Shown: positions 31,820 to 45,196 of the stretch, one piece after another
Numbering within the stretch: the first letter of the stretch is position 1
How the letters are laid out: every line of letters begins with the position of its first letter
Assembly (NCBI GenBank): GCA_023053545.1
Contig: JAKZAN010000002.1
Location: 12,334,790 to 12,398,789 of the forward strand
Length of the DNA stretch: 64,000 nt
Reading direction: 5' to 3'
DNA from: Lepidurus packardi
Lineage: Eukaryota > Arthropoda > Branchiopoda > Notostraca > Triopsidae
The notes under the pieces: model-generated
Seen by the model: only the letters and a program-made list of their open reading frames with translations
Database searches by the model: none
What the model was told of the DNA's origin: nothing
Program-made: the position numbers and the translations under genes

Positions 31820-32588
31820 TTCGTCAAACTAATTGATTAATGATTACTTTTTCGGTACCTAACTTGTATAAGTTCACCTTCAGAACGATTAGCTTTCAAC
31901 ACTCAACGTCACATCTTTCTCTCGTGATATTCTAACGATCTAACAAAGGCGTTGCCTTTGACTACCGGGAAGTTAAACAAGGGGCGACCAATATATTCTG
32001 GGTTTCTGGTATATTTCAACAGACTCAATCGAAATAACAAATTTGGTACAGCTGTAGATAGTAATTCTTCATAGATAACGGTTTGATAGCGCAGTATTAC
32101 CAATACTAATGCTGCGATTTTAGGTTCTGAGGCTAACAGAGAGTTTTAATAAGCCATGTATGGAACCAATTTTCTCGTGGATAACTGTAATGGATTCCGT
32201 TTTATACCAGAAATATCGTAGATTTAACAGGCTGTACATTATATCCATGTACTTGACACGGTGGATCAATATCTTGCTTTGCACCAGAAACATACAGAAC
32301 TAATAGATTGTATTCAATAATGCAATGGGATACATGGCAAATGTTTAATGACCACTTATCATATCCGACTTAACATACCCAAGATTTCTGCAAGAAAAAC
32401 AATGCGAGTTTGTAATTTTTGAACAAATATAATAATGAACTGACATTTACAGAAAATGGCGTCAATTTCTGAAATATGACTACAGTCTTTCATACGAACA
32501 CAGGCAAGGAAAGTAACGTCATAACACTAAATCTCGGGAGTAACATTTGTAGCAGTGAATGGGTACCAAGAGCTGCTCGAAGTAACAC
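31820..32588. other. Intergenic between ODAD1-like and ZNF318-like genes
   Basis: Contains the ODAD1-like promoter region and the ZNF318-like 3' UTR. No other gene seen. Confidence 0.5.
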
Positions 32589-35500
32589 CTAAACTGATTT
32601 CAGGTTGAGCTTAATGTTGGGTTCAGAGGGAGCAATCGTACGCTTTTTGTCGAACATTTTCTCAACTTCACTTTGTGGATTATTGTGTTCTTCGTCGCTG
32701 GATTTGGCAATAGTTCTGCTGTGTGTGGAACTACCATTGCGAATACTATGCGGCTTTTGTTCATTCAAGCGCTTGCACACTTCTAGGGTTTGTTGAACAG
32801 AATTCTTCGCTTCCCCTGGCTTACCATAGGATGATGAAGAATCTTCGGATAGTGAGTTCCTTACGTTACTCACATTAACCCGAATTTCATGGTGCTTGCT
32901 GCCCTCTTTCTCGCTTGTACCTTGATTGCCATCGTCTAGTTCTCTCACGTTGCCTCGTAGACTTTCTTCGCGCTTTACAAAATTCTCATGATTCTTCCTT
33001 CGTTCGGCGTCAAGTTTCTTCCTGTGGTCTGCTTCTTCTCTCACTTTCTGCTCCATTTTTGACTTTTGCACCACAATATACTCTTTAAACGCCTTTTGTC
33101 GAGCTTCTACCCAATTGCATTCCCATTCTGGGTTATTCGTTACAAATTCCTAGTAAAAATTAAGAAACAAAGTTATCAAAAAATCGACAAAATTGAAGTG
33201 AAATATTTTTTTTTTTTACCAAATACGCCTCATGATGTTTGGCGCTGTTCACATGGCGTAGTGCACAATGTACGTCACCCATAAACTCTTCGCATAACTC
33301 GCAATAAGTACCTTCAACAGGTGTTAGAAACTGCACGCCTACATGATTTTTTTTAAATTTACATTATCTTATTTTGCACACGTCAAATACCTTTCACGGG
33401 CAGCATTTGTGCCGTTACGGAAGCGCTTTCCAGTGTTGCGCTATCAGCCCGGCCAGTAGTTTTACACCAAGGATGTTTATTATCAGGAGTCGACTTGTCC
33501 TATTCCAAATGAAATTAACTTGCGCGTTCTTCTTAATAACAGATTTCATTATTTACCGTTTTTGCAATGTCTTTATGACTAGTGGATTGAACATGTTCAA
33601 AATATCTCTGCATGTCGCTAAAAAACTCCCCGCAAGCCTGACACCAGTGGTTTTGGGGATCAAAAAATGTACAATTCTATTGGCCAAAACATAAAAAAAA
33701 AATCCAACTTAAGGCGTTTCTTTTAAATGTTTGCAACCTACTTTGACAGTCATCAAGGACGGTTGGTCTTTATTATCCAGGAACTTATCAAGCTTCTTTA
33801 CCACGTCTCCAATAGTCTTCATTTGCTTGGTTAACTCGCTCTGTTAACAAAACAATCAAAACTTAGTAGTAGAATGCCAGAAAAAATGCAAAATATACCA
33901 ACATGTCATACCTGTAACTTGGCGTTTTCCATAATTAGTATAGCTAACCGGCTCACATCCTTTTCACCGTAAACTTTCATCTGCTTCATGGTTAATTCAG
34001 CGTTTTGGCCTTGCAGTCGTAGTAATTCTTGCATCAGCTTCTGCTGCTTCGCCGCATAGTCACTTCTCTGAGTCTGGGCCCGAATTTTCTTCTTTTCTTG
34101 CATCTCTTTAACCAACAATGACTGCAATGTTCATTACTGTAATCAATCCCTTACCTTGGAACCGTTTCTTCTTTTCTTCCTCCTGGTTAACCTCAGCTAT
34201 TGGGGTAACTGTTGGGACAAATCCTTGGCTTCCCGAGGTGTCAATAACACACAAATTGGGGCGCCCTTGCACGCCAACTTTTGTGCTCTTTAACGGCATG
34301 CTTTTCGTTAGCACTGGAATACTATGGACTTCCGTCCTACTTATTACGATTGAACTCGAGACGGTTTGGATTGGCATACCATACGATACAACGGCAACAG
34401 GTACAGACGGCGCAGGAAAGGTGTAATTCTTAAAAAAAAAAAATTGACAATACTAATTATTATTATTATAATTATATGTAATAATTATAAAAGGTTTAAA
34501 TTCATTTATCAGAAAATTACTTGAGGATTTTCCGCTACTATACGCTCTGGAGATTTTAATTTGTTGTTATTTGGCGGTAGCGCTACTGGCGCCAAATCCT
34601 GTCCACTATACATCTTGTTTCGTTGATGGACGGCCTGCCGTTCCTGCTCGTGGTACTCATGGGTGGCGTCCCTTCGCGCTCCTGGACTCCTGGACCGATG
34701 TCCATTCCTTTCCCTCCTCTCACTACGCCTTGATCTTGGGGAAACGGAACGCCGCAGAGGTGGACTACGGGACAGCAGGCGGTTACTATATACGGGAGGT
34801 GAACGTGAGCGAGGATTTCTAGAACGCGTGGGCGACACTTGTCTTCCCCACACATTGCGATCCCTATCAGGCGAGCGCGACCAGTCGGATCTTGGACGCT
34901 TCGAAGGCCGTTCGCAGCTGCGACTGCGCCTCCGCTGAACGGGAGATCGCTTACGAGCCGGTGATATACTGCGAATAGGCCGGGAAGGTGACGGCTGCCG
35001 TCCACCAGGTTGAAAACTAGGCGATCGTGACCGTCTTTGCTGGATAATAGGAGATAATGGCGAGTGAGACCGAACGGGCGGCAAACAGAACGAATCTTTG
35101 CGTGGGGTTACATCAAAAGGCCCAGCGGATCCATTCATTCGTTGATCCCGCTCCCTTAAAGAAAGCGGTGACGGAATTCGCCGACTGGCCGCGCTCCTTA
35201 CCCAGTCGTCGTCGTTTTCCCAACTTCGGGGTGAAGGGTTGAGCGTTTCGCCTGAGATGGGCGATCTCTCTCGGCTTCTTTGCCTGAACGGCGAAGCTGG
35301 ACGCTGCATCAACCGCATAAATTCTGCCTCTCGCTCTTTTCTCTCGACAAACTGTTGATCTCTTTGATCAATGTCCATGCGTTCCGAGAAAGTATCCGGT
35401 GGTCTCGCGTCGCGCATATCGCTATCGCCTGTTCGATTCTGAATGGAATCAACTCTGACTCCAATTTGCCGGTGATCCAAGTGGCAAATGCCAGGGACGT

Positions 35501-37965
35501 CCGTCATAAAAGTGGGTACATCCCGGCGATCCACGCTGGACCCATGCTCTTGTTCCATCATAGTGGCCAGGATGTCACTCAAGTGACCTTTCTCAGGAAG
35601 GAGGCTGAAAAAGTTGTCATTTGCAACTGAAACCGGGAACAATTGACCTTTTCGCAGGTCAACGTCTCTTGGAGACTTTTGCTCGCCAGAAAAACTGGGA
35701 TTCGGTAGTGCTGGAAGCGCCTCAGCTGATCTGGACCGAGTTTGTCGCGCCGGAATGTTGAAAACCGATACGAAAGGGCTTTCGTTCACCTGCGACGAGT
35801 TACTAAGAGCGCGGTTAATGGATTCCGAGGATCGTCCTTCCAAAAAGGGCTTTCGGGGTGAAGGATTTGCTGCAGGCGCTGGAGATGGCTCGAAATACCT
35901 TCGTTGATCAAAACTAGGGACTGGAGTGGTTGTATTCTTGGAAGGAGGGGGTTGATCAGGGATTTGCTGGCTGCTGAAGCTTGTGGGTGGCTCATCGTCT
36001 TCAGCGTCGAAGCCGTCCAACAAACGACGCACAGTATTCAAATCTCTAGTGGAATCCAGGGCAGCTTGAGCGGATTTTAAGGCAGCTTGGGCGTTTTCCT
36101 ATTCATGACAAGGAGAAAACATGGTAGGCTTATTCAACATGCTTTATACTCACTTAATAGTAAAAAGTCCTCGGTTAAAAAATAACCAAAAATAATAAAG
36201 AGCCAAGTGAGTGAATTAAGCTGTGTATCATGCTGAACATACTCAGCCGAAGAGATTAACTTCTGGAACAATTGTGAAAATAATGAGACTTGCATACATG
36301 ATAGCTAAACGGAAGAGATCCTAAAAAGAGGCTTACCTTTTGGAAATCCTTATCTGCTTTTACCACAAGACCCCCCAAACCCGGAATAGAATGCGTGGTT
36401 GGAGAGGCGTCAAAGTTGGAATGATAAGAATCGTCTGCAAAAATCCTATCATGATTCATGAATTGTGCAGGAGCAACTTCTTGAAGCGGGATTGAAGGAT
36501 TAGGAATGGCCAATACTCTCTTGTTACTCCCCTTTTCATTAGGGGTGGGTAACAACGTGCACCGCTGAGGTGGATTTGGAACGTGGGGTTGATCCGAGGG
36601 CACGGAATTCGTGTCGTAAGGCAATGATTGGGATTCAAAATCATCTTCATATAGAAATTGATCCTCCGTTCTCTGGTCAGAGCGCTGCTGGTTACCACCT
36701 CTACCCCTGGGTCCCCCTCTTCCTTTCCCCCGAGAACGCTTGGCTCGATTTACGCCTTTGTTCCGCCCACGTTTTGAGGAATGTTCATTACTATAACTCT
36801 CTGGCTTTGCCCCTTTGCCTCTACCTTTGCCTCTACCACGGGGCTGCAGTTGGTAATCTTGCTCCTCAAAACTCCTGCAACTCGCCTGACTTCTACTGCT
36901 TGAAAACTGACGGTCACGTTCTTCCAAGTCCCTACCTCTTCCCGGATTAGGATACTGACGACCATGATCATCGGAGTAGAAATTTCGGTCTCCGATTCGA
37001 TTCTCGATGAAGTGTTCTTCGTCCTCATAGCCTCGATTGTCATTGAATTGTTCTTGCTCATTATAAACACGACCTTCATTGAAGTGCTCCTGCTCCAAAT
37101 CTCGCCCTTGAGCACGATTGTCAAACCTTTGTTGCTCATAGGCTTCGGAGTCGTAACCTCGTCCTCTACCTCTGCTGGAAAACCGCGGTCGCTTGTGTTC
37201 CTCGGCACCAAAATCTTCTCCATGCCCACGGCTTGCAAATCGCGGCTCTTCATATCTATCAGGCATCATATCTATCGGTTCTCCTTCTCTTCCACGGTTG
37301 ACAAATGGATGGTCACGTTGCTCTATTTCGGAGCCTCTTCCGCGGCCACGATTGTTGAACTCGGAACCTCTTCCTCTGCCATAGTGATGGTTTCCCTGAC
37401 GGCCTTCGCCACGGTTTAGGCAACGCTGGTCCTCCATCTGAGGTTCAGGGGTTGCTTGCCTTCGAAACTGTTCCCGCTCCGCACCCGGTCTGCCTCTTCC
37501 ACGATTGGTATGCTGCTGACCACGTGGGTTACTATATCCGTCGTGTTTCTTGACTCGTACACCTCTTTTGCCACGTTTGCCCCGCCCACGACTGCCGGGC
37601 TCGTGTTCTTGCTCCCGCTCCACGTGGGAATCTGTATGATTATCTTGATAAAACTCCTGGTATGGAATTTCTTCCTGAACAACACTGCGACTGCCCAGTC
37701 TTCCTTCATAGTTCATGTCCTGGTATTGAGGATTTGGACAGTTTACACATACAGGGGGTGGTCTTCCTTGAAATCTTGGATCTGGCCCATGATACACTGC
37801 AAACGGCAGTTCGGCGTTAATATAAGGTCTTGGATTATTAGGCCTTTTATCATGAAAAGGTTGCTGTCGACTGCCGCGTCCACCTGCTGCTCCACGTTGT
37901 CTGAAGGATCGTCCTCTTCCAGTGGAACCACTCGCACTGGAAGGCGAATGCCAAGTTTCATCCAT
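32589..37965 (-). CDS. ZNF318-like nuclear zinc-finger protein with RG- and RS-rich regions
   Basis: Nine exons on the minus strand: 37965-36337, 36098-34521, 34428-34155, 34105-33912, 33840-33742, 33676-33557, 33499-33391, 33338-33220, 33149-32589; all phases match and the product is 1,560 residues. Residues 1-540 are Arg/Gly-rich with many RGRG boxes and imperfect repeats; about 600-1000 is Ser/Arg/Pro-rich (SRSRSPP-type), as in splicing-linked proteins. A coiled segment follows (about 1160-1225: KKKIRAQTQRSDY, LMQELLRLQGQNAEL). Two matrin/U1-type zinc fingers come next, HWCQACGEFFSDMQRYFEH (about 1266) and TYCELCEEFMGDVHCALRH (about 1343), then a charged tail. The finger pair and spacing match vertebrate ZNF318, a nuclear regulator of transcription and RNA processing. 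Ortholog status is likely but rests mainly on the last 400 residues. Confidence 0.82.
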
Positions 37966-39328
37966 TATAGTTTAATGCAACAACCTAATACAAGCAATTT
38001 TTATATTAAGGCATACTCCAACTCAACGTGTCTACTTTTGTAATCTTGCTGCTTTTCTACCTCCCAAAGCTTCACGCCGATCTTGTAAAATTCTAAAATA
38101 GACTGCCCCAGTCCTATTGCTTATAAACAAACTTTCCAGTAATCGATTTGGGTTTGGTATCACTTAACATTTGGATTAATCGATTGTGAACTCGGCGCGC
38201 ATTTTTGGAAGTTTTTTTCTTTCTTTTTGTAAGAAAAGCTTGGAAAGGGCATATCGCGATAAAAGAAACGACAGGGAAGTTAGTGATGAGAGTTTACTGG
38301 AAAACGCTGATTAAATTGTATGTAAGGCGAGTAAACATTCCATAAAGGGCAATAGAAATCTAAAATGGAAAACTTAAGCCCTCGGGCCAAGCTAGCACAC
38401 CAATGCTGTTAACAAAAATGAGTCAATAAATTAACTGGTTTATGACTCTCTACATAACTGTCCTATTTGCAGCGGGCTAAAGCAAAACAGTCAACATTAG
38501 ACGCGGAAAAAACCAAGCACGGCATGGCACACAGCATTTACCGTCCTCTAACGACAACCTGTACACACGAATGACAAAATACCCCTCGCGTCAGTTAAAA
38601 GAAAAGAAGTGGGGTACAAGCTGATCCCACAAGGAAATTCACCAGTGCAAATTAAGTAGGTCCTCTAATCATTTCGGGTACACACGCATTAGCGTCAGAC
38701 GGACTTTTGGCTGGTCTTGCAACACGTACGGTACTACGGTGCGCTGTAGAAAATGAGTAATTTCCCGCAACGTGTTGATGACCAACTCGAAGGTATTACC
38801 ATTGCCAGTACCTTTAGGATCATTAGGATTTTCACATATATCGCTCTGGCACCTTTTGCCCAAGATAAAGCTTTTGCTTGAGTTGTATACTCCTGCTTAG
38901 TGTACTGTAGGAGAGTATATATGTAAGGCACCAAGACGGGTCACGCTACCAACATTAACCGACTCTATAAATCACACACCACACACCCCTGACAGAAGGC
39001 TCTCCCATTAATTTTCGCGTCCTTTCGGTTATTACATTATCAGATGGACCTACTGGGCAAAAAGGAAGCACAAAACAAGGGTACAAGCTTGAAGATGTAA
39101 TCCAGAAAAAATAGTTTACTCAGTGTTGATGAAGCACAGCGGCAAAGGAAGAAAGTAAATACTAGCACCGCGCCACTCCACCAAAGCTAAGATCAACATT
39201 TTATAGGTTGAAGGGACGAGGGGAAATAGCACACAAGTTACGTGTATTCTCCCCCTGTCCTTTTTCTTGTCAAAAGCCACAACCTACCGAAAAATACGCA
39301 AAAGCAGAAGACAAATATTAAGATTGTA

Positions 39329-39371
39329 CTACGCAGAAATGCGTAGCTTATATCTCCGCTTAGGCGGAGAT
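39329..39371. other. Two adjacent hairpins
   Basis: The first has stem CTACGC and GCGTAG with a six-base loop (39330-39347). The second has stem ATCTCCGC and GCGGAGAT with a four-base TTAG loop (39352-39371). They are four bases apart in an AT-rich stretch. No known RNA family is recognised. Confidence 0.5.
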
Positions 39372-40730
39372 TGAAAACATCGTTTGAAGGTGATGACTAC
39401 GGCGCCTCTTCACCAGATGGCGCATTAATATTCGTTAGGGGCAAGAAGCAAAAATCTATAGCATCAAGGTAGAAACCTCCACCGAAGTCTTAATCGTTCC
39501 CATGGTATATCTATCTTCTTTGTGCCAATTGTGACACGGAACAAAAGACTCCTGGTTCTAGTTGTAGGCCCGGATAGCCTAACCTGCCTTTTATAAGCAC
39601 AATAAATGAAATACAATCTTTTACAGCCAACGAGTTACTCGATATGTGTTACCTATAAGCTCTGGTCTCTTATTATATTCCTACACCGAAGACCCTAGAT
39701 ATACGATCAACAAAAGCATCAGGCGTATCCATACAATCAGATATTAGCCTTATTTGGGAATAAAAAGTCGTGTATCCAACCAAAATGGCGTGGCTGAGAG
39801 TAGAGTGTTTTGACTGTGTATTGTGTTCGTGCATGATCTACAAAAAAAATGAAATGGATTCGGATCGTTTCGTACGTCGATTTGCGGAGCGCATTCTATG
39901 TTATATGGTCTCCCGGTTTTATACGGACCAGAGAGTCTAACTAAAGGCTGGATATATGTATGCTGCAGAAATGTGTACCCCTCATACAATCCTCCAATAT
40001 ACTCTTGGTGATACACATACACCCACTTTATTCATGAAAAGAAGTATTTATCTAGCATGCTTCCGATATTGAGAGCACTTTCCCTTCCTGTCTCTTTTTT
40101 TAGTCTTCTTTCTATTCCAGTGGAAGAGTCGCTGCAAACCCAAACGACGGCCTGTCATGCCCTCGCAAATGGACAGTGTCCATCAAAACTCCCATACGGC
40201 CTGACGTTGTTTCCCAGTGCATAATGCAACCTGAAACATAAGTTACCCATAAAGATCTACAACTACGGGTTTGGAAAATGTAGGCACTCAATTACCTTTG
40301 TGGAAATGCAATCGCACTTCCGAGACCTGTATAACTAACTTGCAATATTACCTTGCAGCTCTACATGCCATGCGAACTTTTTCCGCTTAAAACCGTGGGG
40401 AGCCCCTGAGTCATAGCAACTCCTTGGAAACATGGAGGCACTTATTTCAAAAGACGAAGTCTAATTCTCCCTAAAAGTTTTAACCTTAACCAAGCAATGC
40501 TTTCTACGTGAAGAGTCATAATATAATTTTATTAACAGATCCGAAGGAACCCGTGGCGTTGAACACAATTTTTCTCACTTGATCCGTAAGCGTCTTTGCC
40601 ACAGCAGCTTTGACTTTTAGGGATGTTTAATAAAATAAACCTCCCCAACTTTACAGTCTTCGAGAGTAAGGAAGGTAGGTCGTTGTCGTTGCCGTGGAGC
40701 TTCCACATGTGGGCCCATGTGTGGCTTTGA

Positions 40731-40748
40731 CGTCGGAACGTTCCGACG
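40731..40748. other. 18-bp perfect palindrome
   Basis: CGTCGGAACGTTCCGACG reads the same on both strands. It sits in a locally GC-rich patch (about 40680-41000) within the gene-free region, so it could be a dimeric factor site. Confidence 0.6.
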
Positions 40749-43700
40749 ACGCCCTGGACGCTCGTCCTCCCAAGGTGGGACAGCCTGTTACTTCAGTCAG
40801 GCAACGACTTGGTGTAGAGCCAGTTGCCTTTCGAACTTCCGCGCTCGAACACGCTCCGCGGAGTTACTTTAATTGCCCCTACAGTTCTTCTATTTTGCCA
40901 CGAGTCCTTGAAGATCACTATAACCTCGGCCTGGGTTTCAGCTTCGCAGTTATAACGGAACCTAACGGCCGAACAGTGCAAACAAAAATAGGAAAAAAGT
41001 AGCAAGTGATAATCAATTGTTGGTCAAAGAAAATAGACGCTGATTGAAGTTCTAGACATTGTCGTAGGATTTTTTCAACTAAATTAGTATTGGAAAGGTA
41101 AGAAAATTTCCTGTACTTCTTCCTATGCAGATAGATAAGGGGCTAGCAGGTTTAGCACGAAGAAAATATAGAATCTGTCGAAACAAAAGGTGGTCATGCA
41201 ATAGGTAAAAGCACCGAAAGCCGTCGTGTGAGCACGGGAGGAAGAAAAAGGAGATTGACATCGATTGGCTTGCTAGTTAGATTTGCTGTTCGGCTCGAGG
41301 TGCAGAGCCTGAGACTTTTCGCTTTCCGGGCCAGTAGCTCCTGACCACAACACAAGATTGCTTTTGAATGACTAATGGGTTGAGCAAAACCCAAAAGTGA
41401 TGTGATTGTATCCCGTTTCGCAAGTGGATGGTCGAAATGGAACATTCCAAACTGAACTTACGTTGTGTGTGTATACATTTATAGTAGGTGTGCCGAGACT
41501 GTGACATAGCAACACAAAGTTCTATTGTTATATCTTTCACTTGCTGGCGATGGTTTGCGTATGTATGAGAAAAAGCTTTACTCACCTAAGGTTGAAATTC
41601 ATGCAAGGTTCCCGCTTCTTGCTTCGCTATAAGGACACTAAGCTCCTTAAACATGCTGAAAGCCTGACATAGTTTGTCAACTTAAAGGCAAATTAAGCTC
41701 TCCTCAAACGAGGCCGCTAACAAGTGGACGGAAGAGCGAAACGAACCGACTGTACGGGAATAAGATATCAAGCCAACGATTTGCATACGAAGACTGGGGG
41801 CTCGGTTCTTTCAATTCTTTTAACTCCCGACAGCTCCTTTTACACGAAGACGAGAGAAACAGAACAGCAAATTAGAACTTGGGCATCGGAAAAGTTAAGG
41901 GAACTTAACAGGGCAAAAAAAAAATTCCAAGCACCGTTAAACATTGCTTTGTTTCTCTCATGATTAGCTTAACATTAAGGCTTCTCTAGAATTCCGAAAT
42001 GAGACGAAGTGATCGTTGGGCAAAGAATACAGTTAGCCTCATTCTCTATTCAGAGCACATGTCAAGTCTAAAGCTGATTTCTCAACTTTGTTCCCTCCTC
42101 TATTACACTATATTTCCTCCATGCGGGACTGCAGTTTGTACCACGGAGCTGTGGTGCCGTACTTGTACGTCAGAAGGAAGCGTTGATGGGTCAACACACA
42201 CAAAAGGGTGTATCTACCCCAGACAAAAAAATAACTACGACAGACCCCGCCGCACGTTCTTATATTTCTCTCGTTTTCCCCGTGTAGCTCTTCCATTATA
42301 AATGTTATCTTCTATAGAACGTTAGCAGGTACCAATTAGTATTGGCAAAAGCACGTTTCTTCTGTATAGGCGTCCGGAGATCGATCTAGAATCTTTCGGT
42401 GTCCAAAAGTCAGTCAATCCTAAAGCGCGCCCCCTTTCCCCCTTCTAACTCTGCCACAAATGCTTTTGAGCCAAACCACGAACATCAACATTCCGAATTC
42501 AGGATTCCATATACGTGACAGCACGATTGCTGCTTAGAACCCGGGGGAAAATCCCCCAGAGCACCTGAAAAATAAAAACACTTTTCTTTTTAAGTGTTTT
42601 TTTTTTTTTAAGTTTTTTTTTACACATGATGACAAACAGCCATTAAACTAAAATTGAGCTTTTTTCTGTCTCATTTGTAACCGTTTTTAATCTGACATCT
42701 TTTTTACCTGCCTTGTAATTTCCTGCATGAAGAACGTGCCGTCTTTCCTTTAATGAAAAAAATAGGGGATTTTAACCTCGTCTCTTTTTTATACTAGGAA
42801 GAAAACTTTGCTCTGTCAAATCCTTTCTGAGCCGCATATTTCCATTCCGCAATGTTCCCTGCAAATTCGAGTTCGAGATTCTTTAAACGTACATGGGAGA
42901 CATACTCCGTTTTTGAAAAAAAAAATTACAAAAGGGCAAATCTTACTTTTTGTCTCTGTTTCTATGTTGCCGTGGAAGACATACTTCGTTTCCGCAAAAA
43001 AGTTGGCAAATCAGACTTTCTTTTCCTCTATTTTCCCTTGACGCCATACGAATGTCAGATCTCCAGGCTATTTAGGAGCTCCATTAAGGACTCGATGTTC
43101 TGTTGGTCTTGGACATGAAGGTTAGAGAGTCGCAGGCTTGGCAACAATCAAGTTCTTCCTCCATGATGGCCCGTGCAGAATATGTGCAGAAACTGGCCTG
43201 ACTTGCCCTCCCGAGCCGTCTGCAACTGGGCTTGTCCTTTTTTCCCACTTTTAATGCGTTTTCCCACTTGATGAACTACTAAACGCGAGGATTTTCTATC
43301 CTAAGAACAAAAAGAAGAAAGAACGGCAATAGTTGAACAAGGAGATTTCCATTAATGCCTACTTTGTAACATCCACGATGGCTATGACTGCGAAAGTTTG
43401 TGTGGCTGTTTTGTAGTATGGAACGAACGTCTTTAGTTGAAGCTATATACTTCAAGGAAGTCTGAACAATAGCCTATCAAGTCTTCGAAGGAGTCGAAAC
43501 TGTTTAATGAATGATAGAGAATCTGAGAGAATCTTACAAGATGTGGATAAGAGTCCTTATAAAGATGCATCTGGAATCTTCTTTTTCCTTTTTTATTCCT
43601 TTTGCTGGCTAGGGGCTATAATAGATGGTCTGAAAACGAGGGAAAGACACGAATTATTGTTCAGATTTTTCTATAACGCTCCCCCCCCCCGCGTTTTCGT

Positions 43701-44073
43701 TTTTGGAAAATCTATAAACTACACGTGACTTTTGGGTGCGGCTACATCTTAATGAACCTTTGGGAAAAGCCAAAACTCATTTGACTGATGCATTTGGGCT
43801 AGCAGGCAGGATTCCCTGCTGATGCAAACCGACCCTGACTTCATTTACATTCATGGCATTCATTGAAAAGACCTTTCCACCTTTCTCATTTCCGTCTATC
43901 GGACGCCGCTTTGCAAGAAACGATGCTACTCAACACGTGAGACAATGGGAACACTATAGCTGTCCTCAAAAGTACAGTACCCTCTAGAGATCTTGCATAT
44001 CTAAAGGCCATATGCGGGACTTGATAACCTCCCCAAATAAAAGCGGTCGCGGGAAGGACCGTAAGGGGTCGAC

Positions 44074-44122
44074 GAATAGCAGCGTCCAGTACCGATCCCA
44101 TGAATAGCAGCGTCCAGTACCG
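44074..44122. repeat. 21-bp direct repeat, two copies
   Basis: GAATAGCAGCGTCCAGTACC plus G occurs at 44074-44094 and 44102-44122 (28-bp period) without mismatch. Confidence 0.85.
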
Positions 44123-45196
44123 GTACGCACTGAACTTACGAAGTCCCCAGTAAAAGCTGGAAAAGGGAAACCTGACCAACAGTGGTTACTGACCTTTCAC
44201 TTCTACCCATGGTAACTATCCGACCGCACTGAACTGCACGTGTTTGTGTATGTTTGCCTTTATCTGTTGCGCGAAATCCCGATTGACTTTTGCGCGGAAG
44301 AGGCTCGGATCGTCCTAATGATCAATTCAGAGTCTCTCAACACACGGACGAAGGATTTAGCCTCCAAAAAGGGAGGGGTTAAATACCAAGTTTCCCTTGG
44401 GCCTTAATGTATTATATCGCCAACAAGTGCAAGCACATAGCTATAACACGGTTACTGCTATGGCTACTCCAGTTTATGGGACTTTTAATGGAAAACAGAC
44501 TCCATAATGAAGCTGCCCTCCTGGTTCCAGTTACTGAAAAACGAAAAGTGGAGACCAGACACGCTACAATACCTTTAATTCGACAAAGACTCCCCACTTC
44601 CTTTCCTTTTTGCTTCCTTCCCACATACTCCCACAAAGCCATACAGCCAGACAACAGTCGTACAAGGGCATTAGACCTCTTCAACTGCGGAACTCGAGAA
44701 GGAGTTAAGTGTCGTCAGGTAAGAAAAGGACGCGTTTCTTTTGGTACCTATACACACACAGTTAATTTCGATCCGGTTTGTCAAGGCGCTGACTTGCGGC
44801 ACGGAGAAAGTGTTTTTGCCTCACAAAGGGAGACTTTTATGAAGTGCCTGTGACTCGTATAACAAATTCCTCAGATGTCTCAGGTCTCGGAAGGGAGAAA
44901 GAATCCAGGCCCCTTTGCTTTATCACAATGCTGGGTCTATACCACGTGTTTCTAAACGTATCAAACGTCTCTTGTTAAGCAGCGTTAATTCGATCATTTT
45001 CCTCTCTCTCTCACACACTATAAATACACAATTTTAACACAAGAGGGAGGGAGAGTAACGCGCTTTGGATTGTCTTTCACAACGGGTTTTTCAAGTTTAT
45101 GTTTTCCTGCATGTTTTATCGCTTTTGGACCAGCTCCATCAGTAACTTGGTTCTGTCCAATAACAAGGCTACCGAGTGAAGTGATATCAAGTCGAA

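Larger units (their letters stand above)
37966..45196. other. Long intergenic region, no gene supported
   Basis: 7.2 kb with many stops and only short ORFs. It holds the ZNF318-like promoter at its left end and may hold distant control regions or 5' exons of the Beat gene to its right. Small structured items at 39329-39371, 40731-40748 and 44074-44122 are listed separately. Confidence 0.5.

Noticed and set aside
37456..38043. 195-codon plus-strand ORF
   Set aside because: It is antisense to the RG-rich exon of the ZNF318-like gene and runs past its start codon; no signal or family features.
43886..44179. 97-codon hydrophobic minus-strand ORF
   Set aside because: It spans the 21-bp direct repeat, has no splice partner and no recognisable membrane family. 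Likely chance.
44407..44853. 148-codon plus-strand ORF
   Set aside because: No signal peptide, domain or neighbouring exons, and an irregular composition with no support beyond length.
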